Positions 1 to 6,190 are shown, counted from the stretch's first letter. The stretch is DNA of 8,357 nucleotides from Candidatus Solibacter sp. (GCA_026394025.1 JAPKZC010000328.1:1-8357); one strand, 5' to 3'. The notes: a model not told the origin generated them from the sequence alone. A program made the numbers and translations.

Positions 1-630
1 GACCCTGATGCTGCCGGTGTCCTGGTCCAGCAGCGCGTCCACCATGCCGGCCTCGTCCACGCGCGCTGTTTCGCGGTAGAACGTGGGCAGGTAGCCGCCT
101 TCCTCGTAGGCACGGGCGAGCGTGCGCACCAGGTACGCGCCGGGGTCTAGACCTGAGATGCGGTACATGCCGCGATCGTCGGCCTGGGCTTTCGCCATCA
201 CGCGCGGCGGACGCGTATTGCTCATCGCCACCACCTCGTGCTCCGGCAGGCCGACATCGTTTTCGTCCACGATGATGCCGGAGATGGAAGAGAAGCGCGG
301 CAGGCGAATGCTGAGGAAAGTGGACTGGTCCTTGTCCAGCACAACGGGCTGGCCGGATGCCCGCCAGTTCTTCTGGCCGTATTGCGCCGGCATGAAGCCG
401 CGACGCGCGGCATGAATCAGGTACGCGCCGGCGGGTAGATCGACGAACTCGAACATGCCGTAGGTATTGGTGCGCACGCTGCCGGTCGGGCCGGCGCTGC
501 CGGGCAGCGGCTGAATGGCAACCACGGTGCGGGCCAGCGCCTTGCCGGTCTGGTTCTCCACCACGGAACCCTTGATGATGGCGGCCTGAAGCGCGCCGCC
601 CGCTAGCAGGAACACCAGCCATTCGCGCAT
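1..630 (-). CDS. Secreted carboxypeptidase-regulatory-like repeat protein, C-terminus cut by window edge
   Basis: The frame is open from the ATG at 630 to the window edge, giving 210 codons without a stop. It begins with a short signal peptide (MREWLVFLLAGGALQA, cleavage after about residue 16), so the protein is exported. Two tandem beta-sandwich modules of the carboxypeptidase-regulatory/Cna-B-like type follow. The first spans about 18-105 (IKGSVVENQTGKAL, then GMFEFVDLPAGAYLIHAARRG). The second spans about 112-190 (ISGIIVDENDVGLPE, then GMYRISGLDPGAYLVRTLAR). The G-x-(Y/F)-x-(F/I)-x-(G/D)-L-(P/D)-(A/P)-G-x-Y signature occurs in both. Such folds are non-catalytic and are very common in exported acidobacterial proteins, often ahead of a TonB-dependent-receptor-like barrel; whether one follows is outside the window. 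No clear Shine-Dalgarno precedes the ATG; the start rests on the signal peptide. Family is clear, precise role unknown. Confidence 0.85.
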   Translation of the reverse strand, partial: MREWLVFLLAGGALQAAIIKGSVVENQTGKALARTVVAIQPLPGSAGPTGSVRTNTYGMFEFVDLPAGAYLIHAARRGFMPAQYGQKNWRASGQPVVLDKDQSTFLSIRLPRFSSISGIIVDENDVGLPEHEVVAMSNTRPPRVMAKAQADDRGMYRISGLDPGAYLVRTLARAYEEGGYLPTFYRETARVDEAGMVDALLDQDTGSIRV

Positions 631-745
631 AGATTCTGATGGATTGACGAATGATTCCGCGAAAGAGTGGAGACCAATTGCAGGGAAATTGTGGGGCGAG
701 GCCGCTTACCGCCGGACGTTCCTTGGATAAACTAAACTTCGCGCG

Positions 746-895
746 ATTTTATCCTCCGGCGCGGTCTTTGTGGGCACGGCGGGCCTGGTGCTCACGGAAC
801 TGCTCAGCCCCATCCACCGGCTGGCACGCTGGCCTCTTTGCGCGGCATGGTTGCTCGCAGTGGTGATGTGGGTGCGGCTACCGAAACATGCCGGA
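746..895 (+). pseudogene. Relic of the N-terminus of a multi-pass membrane protein
   Basis: The stretch between the divergent left-hand gene and rubrerythrin has no intact gene. The plus-strand frame after the stop at 728-730 reads as a convincing membrane-protein N-terminus. One hydrophobic segment contains GAVFVGTAGLVLTELLS, then comes a short loop PIHRLARW, a second segment PLCAAWLLAVVMWVRL, then PKHAGG. After about 895 the same frame becomes Arg/Pro/Cys-rich and runs antisense into rubrerythrin, so the body of the gene is gone. There is no ATG; an ATT at 746 sits where a start would be expected, and GTG at 770 is the nearest usable start. The pattern resembles the beginning of bacterial integral-membrane glycosyltransferase-like proteins, but that identity is a guess. 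A chance hydrophobic frame remains possible. Confidence 0.4.
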
Positions 896-938
896 GGCCG
901 TGCGAGGTGCACGCCATTGCAGCCCGTTCGCCGGGGAA

Positions 939-1436
939 CTATGCCACGGCCACGAATTTTTCTTTGCGCGCGCCGCAGATGGGACAGGTATCGGGCGGCG
1001 TGCCGAACTCAATGTTTCCACAGACCGGGCACAGGTAGAACCCCGCTTCGGCCAGGTCCTTGCCTTGCTCCACAGCATCCAACGCCTGTTTGTACAAATC
1101 GGCGTGCACTGCCTCGGCTTTCATGGCGAACCCGAACATGAGTTTCGCGCGGTGCCCTTCGGCCTGCGCCTCGGCGAGCATGGGAGGATACATGGTGGTG
1201 AATTCGTAGGTCTCGCCTGCGATCGCCGCCTGCAAGTTGTCGCGCGTGGAGGCCACACCTTCCATTGCTCTCAAGTGGCCCTGGGCGTGAATGTTCTCGG
1301 CCTCGGCAGCGGTTCGAAACAGGCGGGCGACATTCGGCAGACCATCCTGCTCCGCCCTGCGGGCAAAGGCCCGATATTTCTGGCTGGCCTGGCTCTCTCC
1401 GGCGAAGGCTTCGTTCAGATTCGTGCTGGCGCTCAT
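939..1436 (-). CDS. rbr: Rubrerythrin (diiron peroxide reductase with C-terminal rubredoxin domain)
   Basis: A 165-residue rubrerythrin, a cytoplasmic NAD(P)H-linked peroxidase that protects against hydrogen peroxide. The N-terminal ferritin-like four-helix domain (about 1-130) carries all expected diiron ligands: E14 (AGESQAS), E47 and H50 (AEAENIH), E75 and E78 (AGETYEF), E108 and H111 (KAEAVH). The C-terminal rubredoxin-like domain has two cysteine pairs, C136/C139 (CPVCG) and C151/C154 (CPICG), for the mononuclear iron. Length and domain order are typical. The frame is open further upstream to 1691, but the true start is the ATG at 1436, preceded by the strong Shine-Dalgarno GAGAGGAG and opening directly into the ferritin-like helix. 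The xrtH partner gene ends 59 bases upstream on the same strand, so read-through is possible, though no functional link to exosortase is known. Confidence 0.95.
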   Translation of the reverse strand: MSASTNLNEAFAGESQASQKYRAFARRAEQDGLPNVARLFRTAAEAENIHAQGHLRAMEGVASTRDNLQAAIAGETYEFTTMYPPMLAEAQAEGHRAKLMFGFAMKAEAVHADLYKQALDAVEQGKDLAEAGFYLCPVCGNIEFGTPPDTCPICGARKEKFVAVA

Positions 1437-1495
1437 GGGGGCTCCTCTCGGTGTTACGTCACGAATCAGTGTATCAGGCCTCAATCTATGATTAC

Positions 1496-2155
1496 TCAAT
1501 CCGGTCGTTGCTTCTTGGCACGCCGCCGTTCCGGACGGCCTCCGGGAATTGACGCAGGCGGTATGTCCGCTGCTTTGCTCCAGAGGAAGATTTCCCGGCG
1601 CAATTCGCGATGCAGCGACAAGGCAACGACGAATGGAATGACGTAGGGAAGTACGCTGACGATGAGGTATTCGCCGACATGGCGGATCCATTTGCCGGTT
1701 GCATCCTCGCTGCCGGCAAGTTGAGCGACCACGCTTCGGGCCGTGATCCGGGTGAAGATCAGGAGCGTGATCAACTCAAAAGCGAACATCAAGGCCGTGC
1801 CCAGGAGGAGGGGGCGAAGGCTTCGACGCACACCCGGCGCCGCCAGAACGATCGCCCAGAAGACGGGGATGCTGAAGGTGAAGGCGATTGCGTCGCCGCG
1901 CGGCATGTCGAAATCGATGGAGTGTATCTGTTGTGCTACCGGCTGTTGCGGCGTCGCAGGCAGGATCCTTTCGAGAGGCACGCGCAGGGTCCAGTCGCCG
2001 GACGCGTTCTCCTGAATGTGAACGAAGCTCCCGGCCGAGCCCTTCAGCAGGTACAACATGGGGCCGAGCAGCGCGAACCACCACAAGGTGAGAAGGCCGA
2101 CCAGCAGCGCGGAACCGCGCAGCAAGAAGCGGGTCTGCGGCTCAAGCGCCGGCAT
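1496..2155 (-). CDS. Exosortase H-associated four-helix membrane protein
   Basis: A 219-residue inner-membrane protein encoded directly behind xrtH, overlapping its end by 14 bases, so the two are translationally coupled. Four membrane segments are visible: about 14-37 (GSALLVGLLTLWWFALLGPM), 89-106 (IAFTFSIPVFWAIVLAA), 115-135 (LLLGTALMFAFELITLLIF) and 161-181 (YLIVSVLPYVIPFVVAL). A periplasmic loop of about 50 residues (38-88) follows the first. The C-terminus is strongly basic (RPERRRAKKQRPD) and should lie in the cytoplasm. Small membrane proteins of this kind sit beside exosortase H in many genomes and are named only by association; the biochemical role is unknown, and assisting recognition or processing of the sorted tail is a guess. 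The start was placed at the ATG at 2155; an in-frame GTG at 2182 would add nine residues. Confidence 0.75.
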   Translation of the reverse strand: MPALEPQTRFLLRGSALLVGLLTLWWFALLGPMLYLLKGSAGSFVHIQENASGDWTLRVPLERILPATPQQPVAQQIHSIDFDMPRGDAIAFTFSIPVFWAIVLAAPGVRRSLRPLLLGTALMFAFELITLLIFTRITARSVVAQLAGSEDATGKWIRHVGEYLIVSVLPYVIPFVVALSLHRELRREIFLWSKAADIPPASIPGGRPERRRAKKQRPD

Positions 2156-2654
2156 GGGAAGCAGCGCCAAGCCGCATGACACGGTGGATCCAAAGCCAGA
2201 AAATCACCATGGTGTCCAATACCAGCAGGCTCTCCCAGAGGTAGGCGTGGGCGAAATCGAACCAGATCATGCTGTACTGTCCGAGATAGAAGAGACTGAT
2301 GAAGCGAAGGATGTTGAGCACCTGAACAATGCCGCTGCCGGCCAGAAGTCCGAGGGCTTTCATCTTCCAGGGGGCGGGAAAGGCGAGAATCGCGGACCAG
2401 AGCAGAATGGTGACGTTGACCGCGTTGCAGCCGTCGCGCATTTCCACCGCGAAGCCGCCGGGAGAGCGCAGGATGGCGAAGTCGCGGGAGGCGTGACCTC
2501 CGCACGCCACCACCAATCCGTGCGAGACCTTGACCAACGCTCGCGAGAACTCGACATCCACGGACTGGACGGGCGTCGTCAGCAGCACTCCGAAACCGAA
2601 GAGCAGGCAGCAGGAGAAGATCAAGACAAAGCGGACGGGGCGAATATTGTTCAA
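2142..2654 (-). CDS. xrtH: Exosortase H (XrtH), IPTL-CTERM-specific membrane transpeptidase/protease
   Basis: A 170-residue polytopic inner-membrane protein of the exosortase/archaeosortase family. These enzymes cleave the C-terminal sorting signal of exported proteins in the membrane and probably transfer them to a new anchor. The predicted catalytic triad is present: C76 in MRDGCNAVN, R117 in VLNILRF, and H136 in FAHAYLWES. Hydrophobic segments lie at about 9-27, 78-92, 100-124 and 139-156. The short length without extra domains, the DGCN and NILR motifs, and a neighbouring substrate ending in PSLSEWG all point to type H. Translation appears to begin at TTG 2654: an in-frame stop lies at 2664-2666, and the reading MNNIRPVRFVLIF suits the family. 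No Shine-Dalgarno is visible. The membrane partner gene overlaps the 3' end. Family assignment is strong; the H subtype rests on motifs and context. Confidence 0.88.
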   Translation of the reverse strand: MNNIRPVRFVLIFSCCLLFGFGVLLTTPVQSVDVEFSRALVKVSHGLVVACGGHASRDFAILRSPGGFAVEMRDGCNAVNVTILLWSAILAFPAPWKMKALGLLAGSGIVQVLNILRFISLFYLGQYSMIWFDFAHAYLWESLLVLDTMVIFWLWIHRVMRLGAASHAGA

Positions 2655-2660
2655 TGCAAT

Positions 2661-2689
2661 GTATTAGCAGAGGGCTGGCTTGGTGTCAA
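2661..2689 (-). promoter_or_regulatory. Candidate promoter of xrtH
   Basis: On the minus strand a perfect -35 TTGACA (2689-2684) is followed after 17 bases by TAATAC (2666-2661), with TG one base upstream of it as in extended -10 elements. The predicted transcription start falls at about 2654, which is the TTG start codon itself, so the message would be leaderless or nearly so. The -35 and spacing are excellent; the -10 hexamer is a mediocre match. Confidence 0.4.
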
Positions 2690-2792
2690 ATCCTAGTGCC
2701 CGTGGACAGCACGACTAGCCGCTCCCACCCTGTCGAACAATTCCGCATCAGTGACAAAACTGCAAGTCCAACGATTCTTTTTTCGGTATTTC

Positions 2793-2821
2793 TTGTACTC
2801 CAATATTTCATATGATAGTAT
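2793..2821 (+). promoter_or_regulatory. Candidate extended -10 promoter for the 2902 gene
   Basis: TTGTAC (2793-2798), a 17-base spacer and TAGTAT (2816-2821) preceded by TGA give an extended -10 promoter in an unusually AT-rich stretch (about 2770-2850) of otherwise GC-rich DNA. The predicted start near 2828 leaves a 5' leader of about 74 bases before the ATG at 2902. It would also exclude the upstream in-frame ATG at 2812, which lies inside the promoter. The arrangement closely matches the promoter at 3896-3924. Confidence 0.45.
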
Positions 2822-2901
2822 TTTTGTTTCAATATCATTTTTTCCTGCGAGTGGTGAATGATGCTGGGCTAGCCTACAAGTCCAGTTTCTGGAGGTTGAT
2901 G

Positions 2902-3636
2902 ATGCCGGGCCGGTACTTTCGATTAGGATTTAGGGCAGCCTCCTGGAAGGATGTTCTCCGTTCGACTGCTTTGCTGACGCTGCTGGTTGCTCCCGCCCTG
3001 GCACAGGGCCCGATCAATACGATTCCAGTCTGGAATGGTACTACATTTATCTCGTCATTCGGCGTCACTAACACGGCGACGTACGGCGAAACAATCACAG
3101 TATCTGCCGGTGCAAGTGCTCTCAACAGCTTTGCTTTTGAAATTGGAAACTGTTCCGCAAGTGTCACTTTCCGCGGGGCGATCTATGCGTGGGACGGAAC
3201 AAAGGCTACTGGAGCGAGCCTCTTTGAAAGCGCCACGACGTCGGTCGCGCCCGGAAGCACGTATACGCTGGTCACATTCAATACCGGCGGACTCGTCCTT
3301 CCCGCTGGAACTTACGTTTTGTTGGCCAGCACTTCGCGAGATCAGAGTGGGGCACCCAGTTCTTCATGCCGTTGGGGTTCGGTGGGCAACAACACCGCAT
3401 ATGCAGGCGGCACATTTGTGTACCTCAACAACGGCCCGAATCCCAGTGAGTGGACGACTAACACGTGGAGCACAATAGCCCAGGATCTGGCGTTCCAGGT
3501 CGATGGCCTGGTGCTTCCTTCTTCGACTCCAGCCCAAGCAGCACCGGCAGCTTCGACGATAAGCCTGCTGATCGGCTTTGCGGCGTTGGCAGCCGTGGGA
3601 CTATTCCAACTAGCCCGGCAGCGTCAGGCGATTTAA
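2902..3636 (+). CDS. Secreted beta-sandwich protein with a C-terminal helix and basic tail
   Basis: A 244-residue exported protein. A signal peptide with a long n-region ends in TALLTLLVAPALA, with cleavage after A34. The body (about 36-202) resembles a family of secreted, usually PEP-CTERM-type proteins of unknown function; the segments AIYAWDGTKATGASLFES, YTLVTFNTGGLVLPAGTYV and YAGGTFVYLNNG are characteristic. A Pro/Ala linker (203-217) leads to a hydrophobic helix (about 219-237) and a short basic end (ARQRQAI), the layout of an exosortase sorting tail. The IPTLxxWG motif of the usual XrtH signal is absent. The start was chosen for GGAGG at 2891-2895, six bases before the ATG at 2902; the frame is open from 2812, but that ATG lies in the candidate promoter. 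Base composition is less GC-rich than the neighbours. Export is clear; processing by XrtH is inferred. Confidence 0.8.
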   Translation: MPGRYFRLGFRAASWKDVLRSTALLTLLVAPALAQGPINTIPVWNGTTFISSFGVTNTATYGETITVSAGASALNSFAFEIGNCSASVTFRGAIYAWDGTKATGASLFESATTSVAPGSTYTLVTFNTGGLVLPAGTYVLLASTSRDQSGAPSSSCRWGSVGNNTAYAGGTFVYLNNGPNPSEWTTNTWSTIAQDLAFQVDGLVLPSSTPAQAAPAASTISLLIGFAALAAVGLFQLARQRQAI

Positions 3637-3872
3637 CGAACCCGATCGCCAGGTCGCTGGCATGGGCATCTGCACGCGCAACCAACCCGGACCAAATGAA
3701 CGAGGTTCCGCATATCAGGAAGGGCGGCAGGGCCGCGCGGTTCTGGGCGGCCCTATGCTGCGTGAAGGTCTGATCCGGAAGTGCGCCAACGATACCACCG
3801 GCCGGCAGAAGGCGATGGGCGGGGTGCCTGGCGCCAAAAGGACCGGGCGCTGGCGGGCGGACCGTGGCAGTC
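3635..3872 (+). pseudogene. Decayed, internally deleted M19 dipeptidase relic
   Basis: This gene-free stretch between the two secreted-protein genes is a broken copy of the dipeptidase encoded at 4859-6082. Segment one (3635-3757) corresponds to about 5006-5110: NE-PDRQVAGM against NDVPSATVAGM, and NPDQMNEVPHIRKGGRAARF against NPDHMTDLPRMKKGGMAAQF. Segment two (3758-3872) corresponds to about 5735-5853: GLIRKCANDTTGRQKAMGG against ELIQKYANDPAGLQKAMGE. Roughly 620 bases of the intact gene are missing between them. At least one frameshift, near 3670, separates the GMG reading from the NPDQM reading, and another change of frame is needed at the junction. The metal-binding His/Glu residues of the core are gone, so it cannot be active. 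Similarity begins at the stop codon of the preceding gene. Confidence 0.8.
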
Positions 3873-3895
3873 TCAGGTTCGGCCGCAAGTTTGTT

Positions 3896-3924
3896 TTGTG
3901 TGCACCCCTTAATGGTGATACTAT
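3896..3924 (+). promoter_or_regulatory. Candidate extended -10 promoter for the IPTL-CTERM gene
   Basis: TTGTGT (3896-3901), a 17-base spacer and TACTAT (3919-3924) preceded by TGA form an extended -10 promoter. The predicted start near 3931 gives a leader of about 26 bases containing the Shine-Dalgarno AAGGAG (3945-3950). It lies just past the dipeptidase relic and matches the promoter at 2793-2821 in spacing and in nine of ten bases across the -10 region. Confidence 0.45.
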
Positions 3925-3956
3925 TGTGCTGCAATTTGACACTAAAGGAGACAATA

Positions 3957-4793
3957 GTGCGAAACAAGTGGTTACTGCGAGCTGTCTGGGTGATCGGGAT
4001 CGCGGTTCTGCAAGTCTGCCAAGCCCAGAGCGGACCCGCGTTGATCGTGCATGATGGCACGGCCGGAATCGAGTCCGACGTATTAGCGAACCTGACGGGC
4101 AAGCTGACTGCCGCAGGCTATACGGTAACGGCGAACGTGGGTGTGCCTGGCGGGAGCCTGGCAGCCAACAGGCAGATCTGGGACATCCGTTTCAACAACA
4201 CCACTCCGCTTACGGGCTCCGATATCACCGCGTACGTCGCGTACATGGCGGGCGGCCGATCGCTGTTTGTGATGGGCGAGAATACCGGTTTTGCGACGCG
4301 CAACAATTCAATCATCGCGCTGGTTCAGTCGGCCGGCGGCGGTACCATTACGGTCGGCAATCCGGCGAATAACGTTCAGACCGTGCAGAGTCCATTTACC
4401 GGGCCCAATGCCCTCGCCACCGTGACTTTTCTGGCGGCTGCCGGCTCGCCATCACCCGCAAACGGCGCCTATGTCACCAGGGATGGGAGCAATATCGGCG
4501 CCTCGCTGGCGTTCGGACCCGGGAACATGGCTAATGCCGCCGCTGGCTCGCTGCTGATTGTGTTCGACGTGAACTTCCTGCAGGCCAGCGCGGATGCCAA
4601 CTCGCAGACCTTCAGCAACAACCTGGTCGCATATCTGGCCGCCCCCGTGGTAATTGCCCCGCCACCTTCTTCCGGACCGGCCCCGTCGGCCGCGCCGAGT
4701 CTGTCGGAGTGGGGCATGGTACTGCTCGCCGGCGGACTGATCTTCGTGGCGGCACGCAGACTGCGCGCGCCGGATGGAGCCCACCTGGAATAG
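3957..4793 (+). CDS. Secreted IPTL-CTERM sorting-domain protein, predicted XrtH substrate
   Basis: A 278-residue exported protein. The signal peptide (residues 1-23, ending VCQA) is followed by a soluble domain (about 26-235) with alternating beta strands and helices: PALIVHDGTAG, then AAGYTVTANVG, then AYVAYMAGGRSLFVMGEN. This looks like a Rossmann/flavodoxin- or glutamine-amidotransferase-like fold, with no catalytic motif recognised. A Pro/Ser/Ala linker leads to PSLSEWG (247-253), a hydrophobic helix (254-266) and RRLR (267-270), which is a textbook IPTL-CTERM signal with PSL in place of PTL. Such tails are the substrates of exosortase H, encoded about 1.3 kb away on the other strand. Translation starts at GTG 3957, six bases after AAGGAG; the in-frame ATG at 3864 lies in the relic and would bury the signal peptide. 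The molecular function of the body is unknown. Confidence 0.88.
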   Translation: MRNKWLLRAVWVIGIAVLQVCQAQSGPALIVHDGTAGIESDVLANLTGKLTAAGYTVTANVGVPGGSLAANRQIWDIRFNNTTPLTGSDITAYVAYMAGGRSLFVMGENTGFATRNNSIIALVQSAGGGTITVGNPANNVQTVQSPFTGPNALATVTFLAAAGSPSPANGAYVTRDGSNIGASLAFGPGNMANAAAGSLLIVFDVNFLQASADANSQTFSNNLVAYLAAPVVIAPPPSSGPAPSAAPSLSEWGMVLLAGGLIFVAARRLRAPDGAHLE

Positions 4794-4800
4794 TCCGTCA

Positions 4801-4814
4801 GCCGGGCAACCGGC
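4801..4814 (+). terminator. Small GNRA-capped hairpin after the IPTL-CTERM gene
   Basis: GCCGG, a GCAA tetraloop and CCGGC form a compact stem seven bases after the stop codon at 4791-4793. No U-tract follows, so it could be a weak terminator, a 3'-end stabilising hairpin, or chance in GC-rich DNA. Confidence 0.25.
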
Positions 4815-4858
4815 AGCCCCGGACCGGTCGGGATGGGTCATACTAGATTGATCCACCC

Positions 4859-6082
4859 ATGAGTCCAACAATTCTTCGCCTCGCAGTGGCAGGCCATTTG
4901 GCTTGCCACTTGTTTTTTGCGCAAGCTCCCGGCCGACAAAAACGCACCGTCTCCGATGCCGAGGTGGCCCGCGTCCACCGGAGCGCCCCGGTGTTCGACG
5001 GGCACAACGACGTGCCCAGTGCCACCGTCGCCGGCATGGACATTGGCAAGCCCAACCCGGACCACATGACCGATCTGCCGCGCATGAAGAAGGGCGGGAT
5101 GGCCGCCCAGTTCTTCGCCGCCTACGTGGCGGCAAGCTACATCGAGGGAGGACACGCCGCCAACCGCACCCTGCAGATGATCGACACCGTGCGCTACGAC
5201 ATTGTGGCGCGGCACCCCAACGATTTTCTGCTGGCGACCAGCGTAGCCGACATAAGGCGGGCCGGGAAGCAGCACAAGATCGCCGCGCTCGTGGGCGTGG
5301 AGGGCGGGCACGCCATCGAGGACAGCCCGCGCCTGCTGCGCGCCTATTACGATTTGGGGGTGCGCTACATGACGCTGACGCACTCCAACAGCAACCACTG
5401 GGCGGATTCCTCGGGCGATGCCAACAAGCCGAATAACGGGCTCTCGCCGCTGGGCAAGGAAGTGGTCGCGGAGATGAACCGGCTGGGCATGATCGTCGAT
5501 ATCTCCCACGTCTCCGACAAGACGTTTTACGATGTGCTGGAGATCAGCAAGGCGCCAATTTTTGCCTCGCACTCCTCCTGCCGGGCGCTTTCGCCCGCGC
5601 CGCGCAACATGACCGACGAAATGATCGCAGCCCTGGGCAAGAAGCGCGGCGTGGTGCAGATCAATTTCGCCTGCGATTTTCTCAACCCCGAGGTCTTTGC
5701 CGCGGGCGAGGCCAATCGTGAAAGGCAGACCAAGCTGCGCGATGAACTTATCCAGAAGTACGCCAACGATCCCGCCGGCCTGCAAAAGGCCATGGGCGAA
5801 GCCCGCGCCACCAGCGGGGCCGGCGGCAAGCGCGCGACGCTGGCGGACGTGGTCAGGCACATCAACCACGTGGTCGGAATTGCCGGGGTGGATGCCGTCG
5901 GCCTGGGCAGCGATTTCGACGGTATCGATTGCGCGCCCGAGGGCCTGGACAGCGTCGACAAGTGGCCCAACCTGACGCGCGCCCTATTGGAGGAGGGCTA
6001 CACCGCGGCGGAGATCCGCAAGATATACGGCGAAAACACGCTGCGCGTGATGTCCGCCGTGGAGCGCGCCGCGGGGCACTGA
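4859..6082 (+). CDS. Secreted membrane dipeptidase-type metallopeptidase (peptidase M19)
   Basis: A 407-residue zinc dipeptidase of the M19/renal dipeptidase family, which hydrolyses dipeptides, often with broad or D-residue specificity. An N-terminal signal peptide (to about A21, LFFAQ) places it in the periplasm or outside. The binuclear metal site of the TIM-barrel fold is complete: H49 and D51 (DGHND), E148 (VGVEGGH), H217 (VDISHVSD) and H238 (FASHSSCR). The late aspartate motif GLGSDFDG is also present. Length is normal for the family. The start at ATG 4859 has little Shine-Dalgarno but gives a plausible signal peptide. It lies 65 bases downstream of the IPTL-CTERM gene on the same strand and could be co-transcribed with it. 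It has no sorting tail. A decayed copy lies upstream at 3635-3872. Exact substrate cannot be read from sequence. Confidence 0.93.
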   Translation: MSPTILRLAVAGHLACHLFFAQAPGRQKRTVSDAEVARVHRSAPVFDGHNDVPSATVAGMDIGKPNPDHMTDLPRMKKGGMAAQFFAAYVAASYIEGGHAANRTLQMIDTVRYDIVARHPNDFLLATSVADIRRAGKQHKIAALVGVEGGHAIEDSPRLLRAYYDLGVRYMTLTHSNSNHWADSSGDANKPNNGLSPLGKEVVAEMNRLGMIVDISHVSDKTFYDVLEISKAPIFASHSSCRALSPAPRNMTDEMIAALGKKRGVVQINFACDFLNPEVFAAGEANRERQTKLRDELIQKYANDPAGLQKAMGEARATSGAGGKRATLADVVRHINHVVGIAGVDAVGLGSDFDGIDCAPEGLDSVDKWPNLTRALLEEGYTAAEIRKIYGENTLRVMSAVERAAGH

Positions 6083-6167
6083 CTCAGGGGCATGCCGGGA
6101 AAGCGCTCCCGACCCAGAGGGTACCCCGGTCGCGGCTTCGACCTTGTGGGGCAGCCTGGTAAGCCGC

Positions 6168-6186
6168 GGCCGATTGTCAATCGGCC
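6168..6186. terminator. 19-base perfect palindrome between convergent genes
   Basis: GGCCGATTG, a central T and CAATCGGCC form a perfect inverted repeat, foldable as a stem of seven base pairs with a TGTCA loop. It lies between the converging dipeptidase and ACT-domain genes, 86 bases after the first and 62 beyond the end of the second. No U-tract follows on either strand, as is common for hairpins in GC-rich genomes. A bidirectional terminator is most likely; a protein-binding site is possible. Confidence 0.45.
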
Positions 6187-6190
6187 CACA

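Noticed and set aside
725..754. GGATAAA / TTTATCC inverted repeat with a 16-base gap upstream of the left-hand gene
   Set aside because: The short arms and long gap are easily chance; no promoter elements align with it well enough to call a site.
1468..1499. Possible separate rubrerythrin promoter (TTGAGT, then TGATAC 17 bases on, minus strand)
   Set aside because: The -10 match is poor and the alternative TACACT needs a 20-base spacer; not good enough to annotate.
888..1646. Long plus-strand open frame (252 codons) across rubrerythrin
   Set aside because: It is antisense to a rubrerythrin with all its metal ligands; the translation is low-complexity and has no recognisable domain.
1610..2179. 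Plus-strand open frame (189 codons) opposite the exosortase-associated gene
   Set aside because: It is rich in Gln, Arg, Glu and Gly from reading a GC-rich membrane-protein gene backwards; the minus-strand reading has clear helices and a coupled start.
2058..2696. Plus-strand open frame (212 codons) opposite xrtH
   Set aside because: It is hydrophilic low-complexity sequence antisense to a gene with exosortase catalytic motifs.
2812..2901. Upstream in-frame ATG at 2812 for the secreted beta-sandwich protein
   Set aside because: It lies inside the candidate promoter, has no Shine-Dalgarno, and would add 30 residues before a good signal peptide that has GGAGG ahead of ATG 2902.
4838..5869. 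Minus-strand open frame (343 codons) opposite the dipeptidase
   Set aside because: The plus strand encodes a complete M19 metal site; the antisense His/Val/Gly-rich product is the mirror effect of GC-biased codons.
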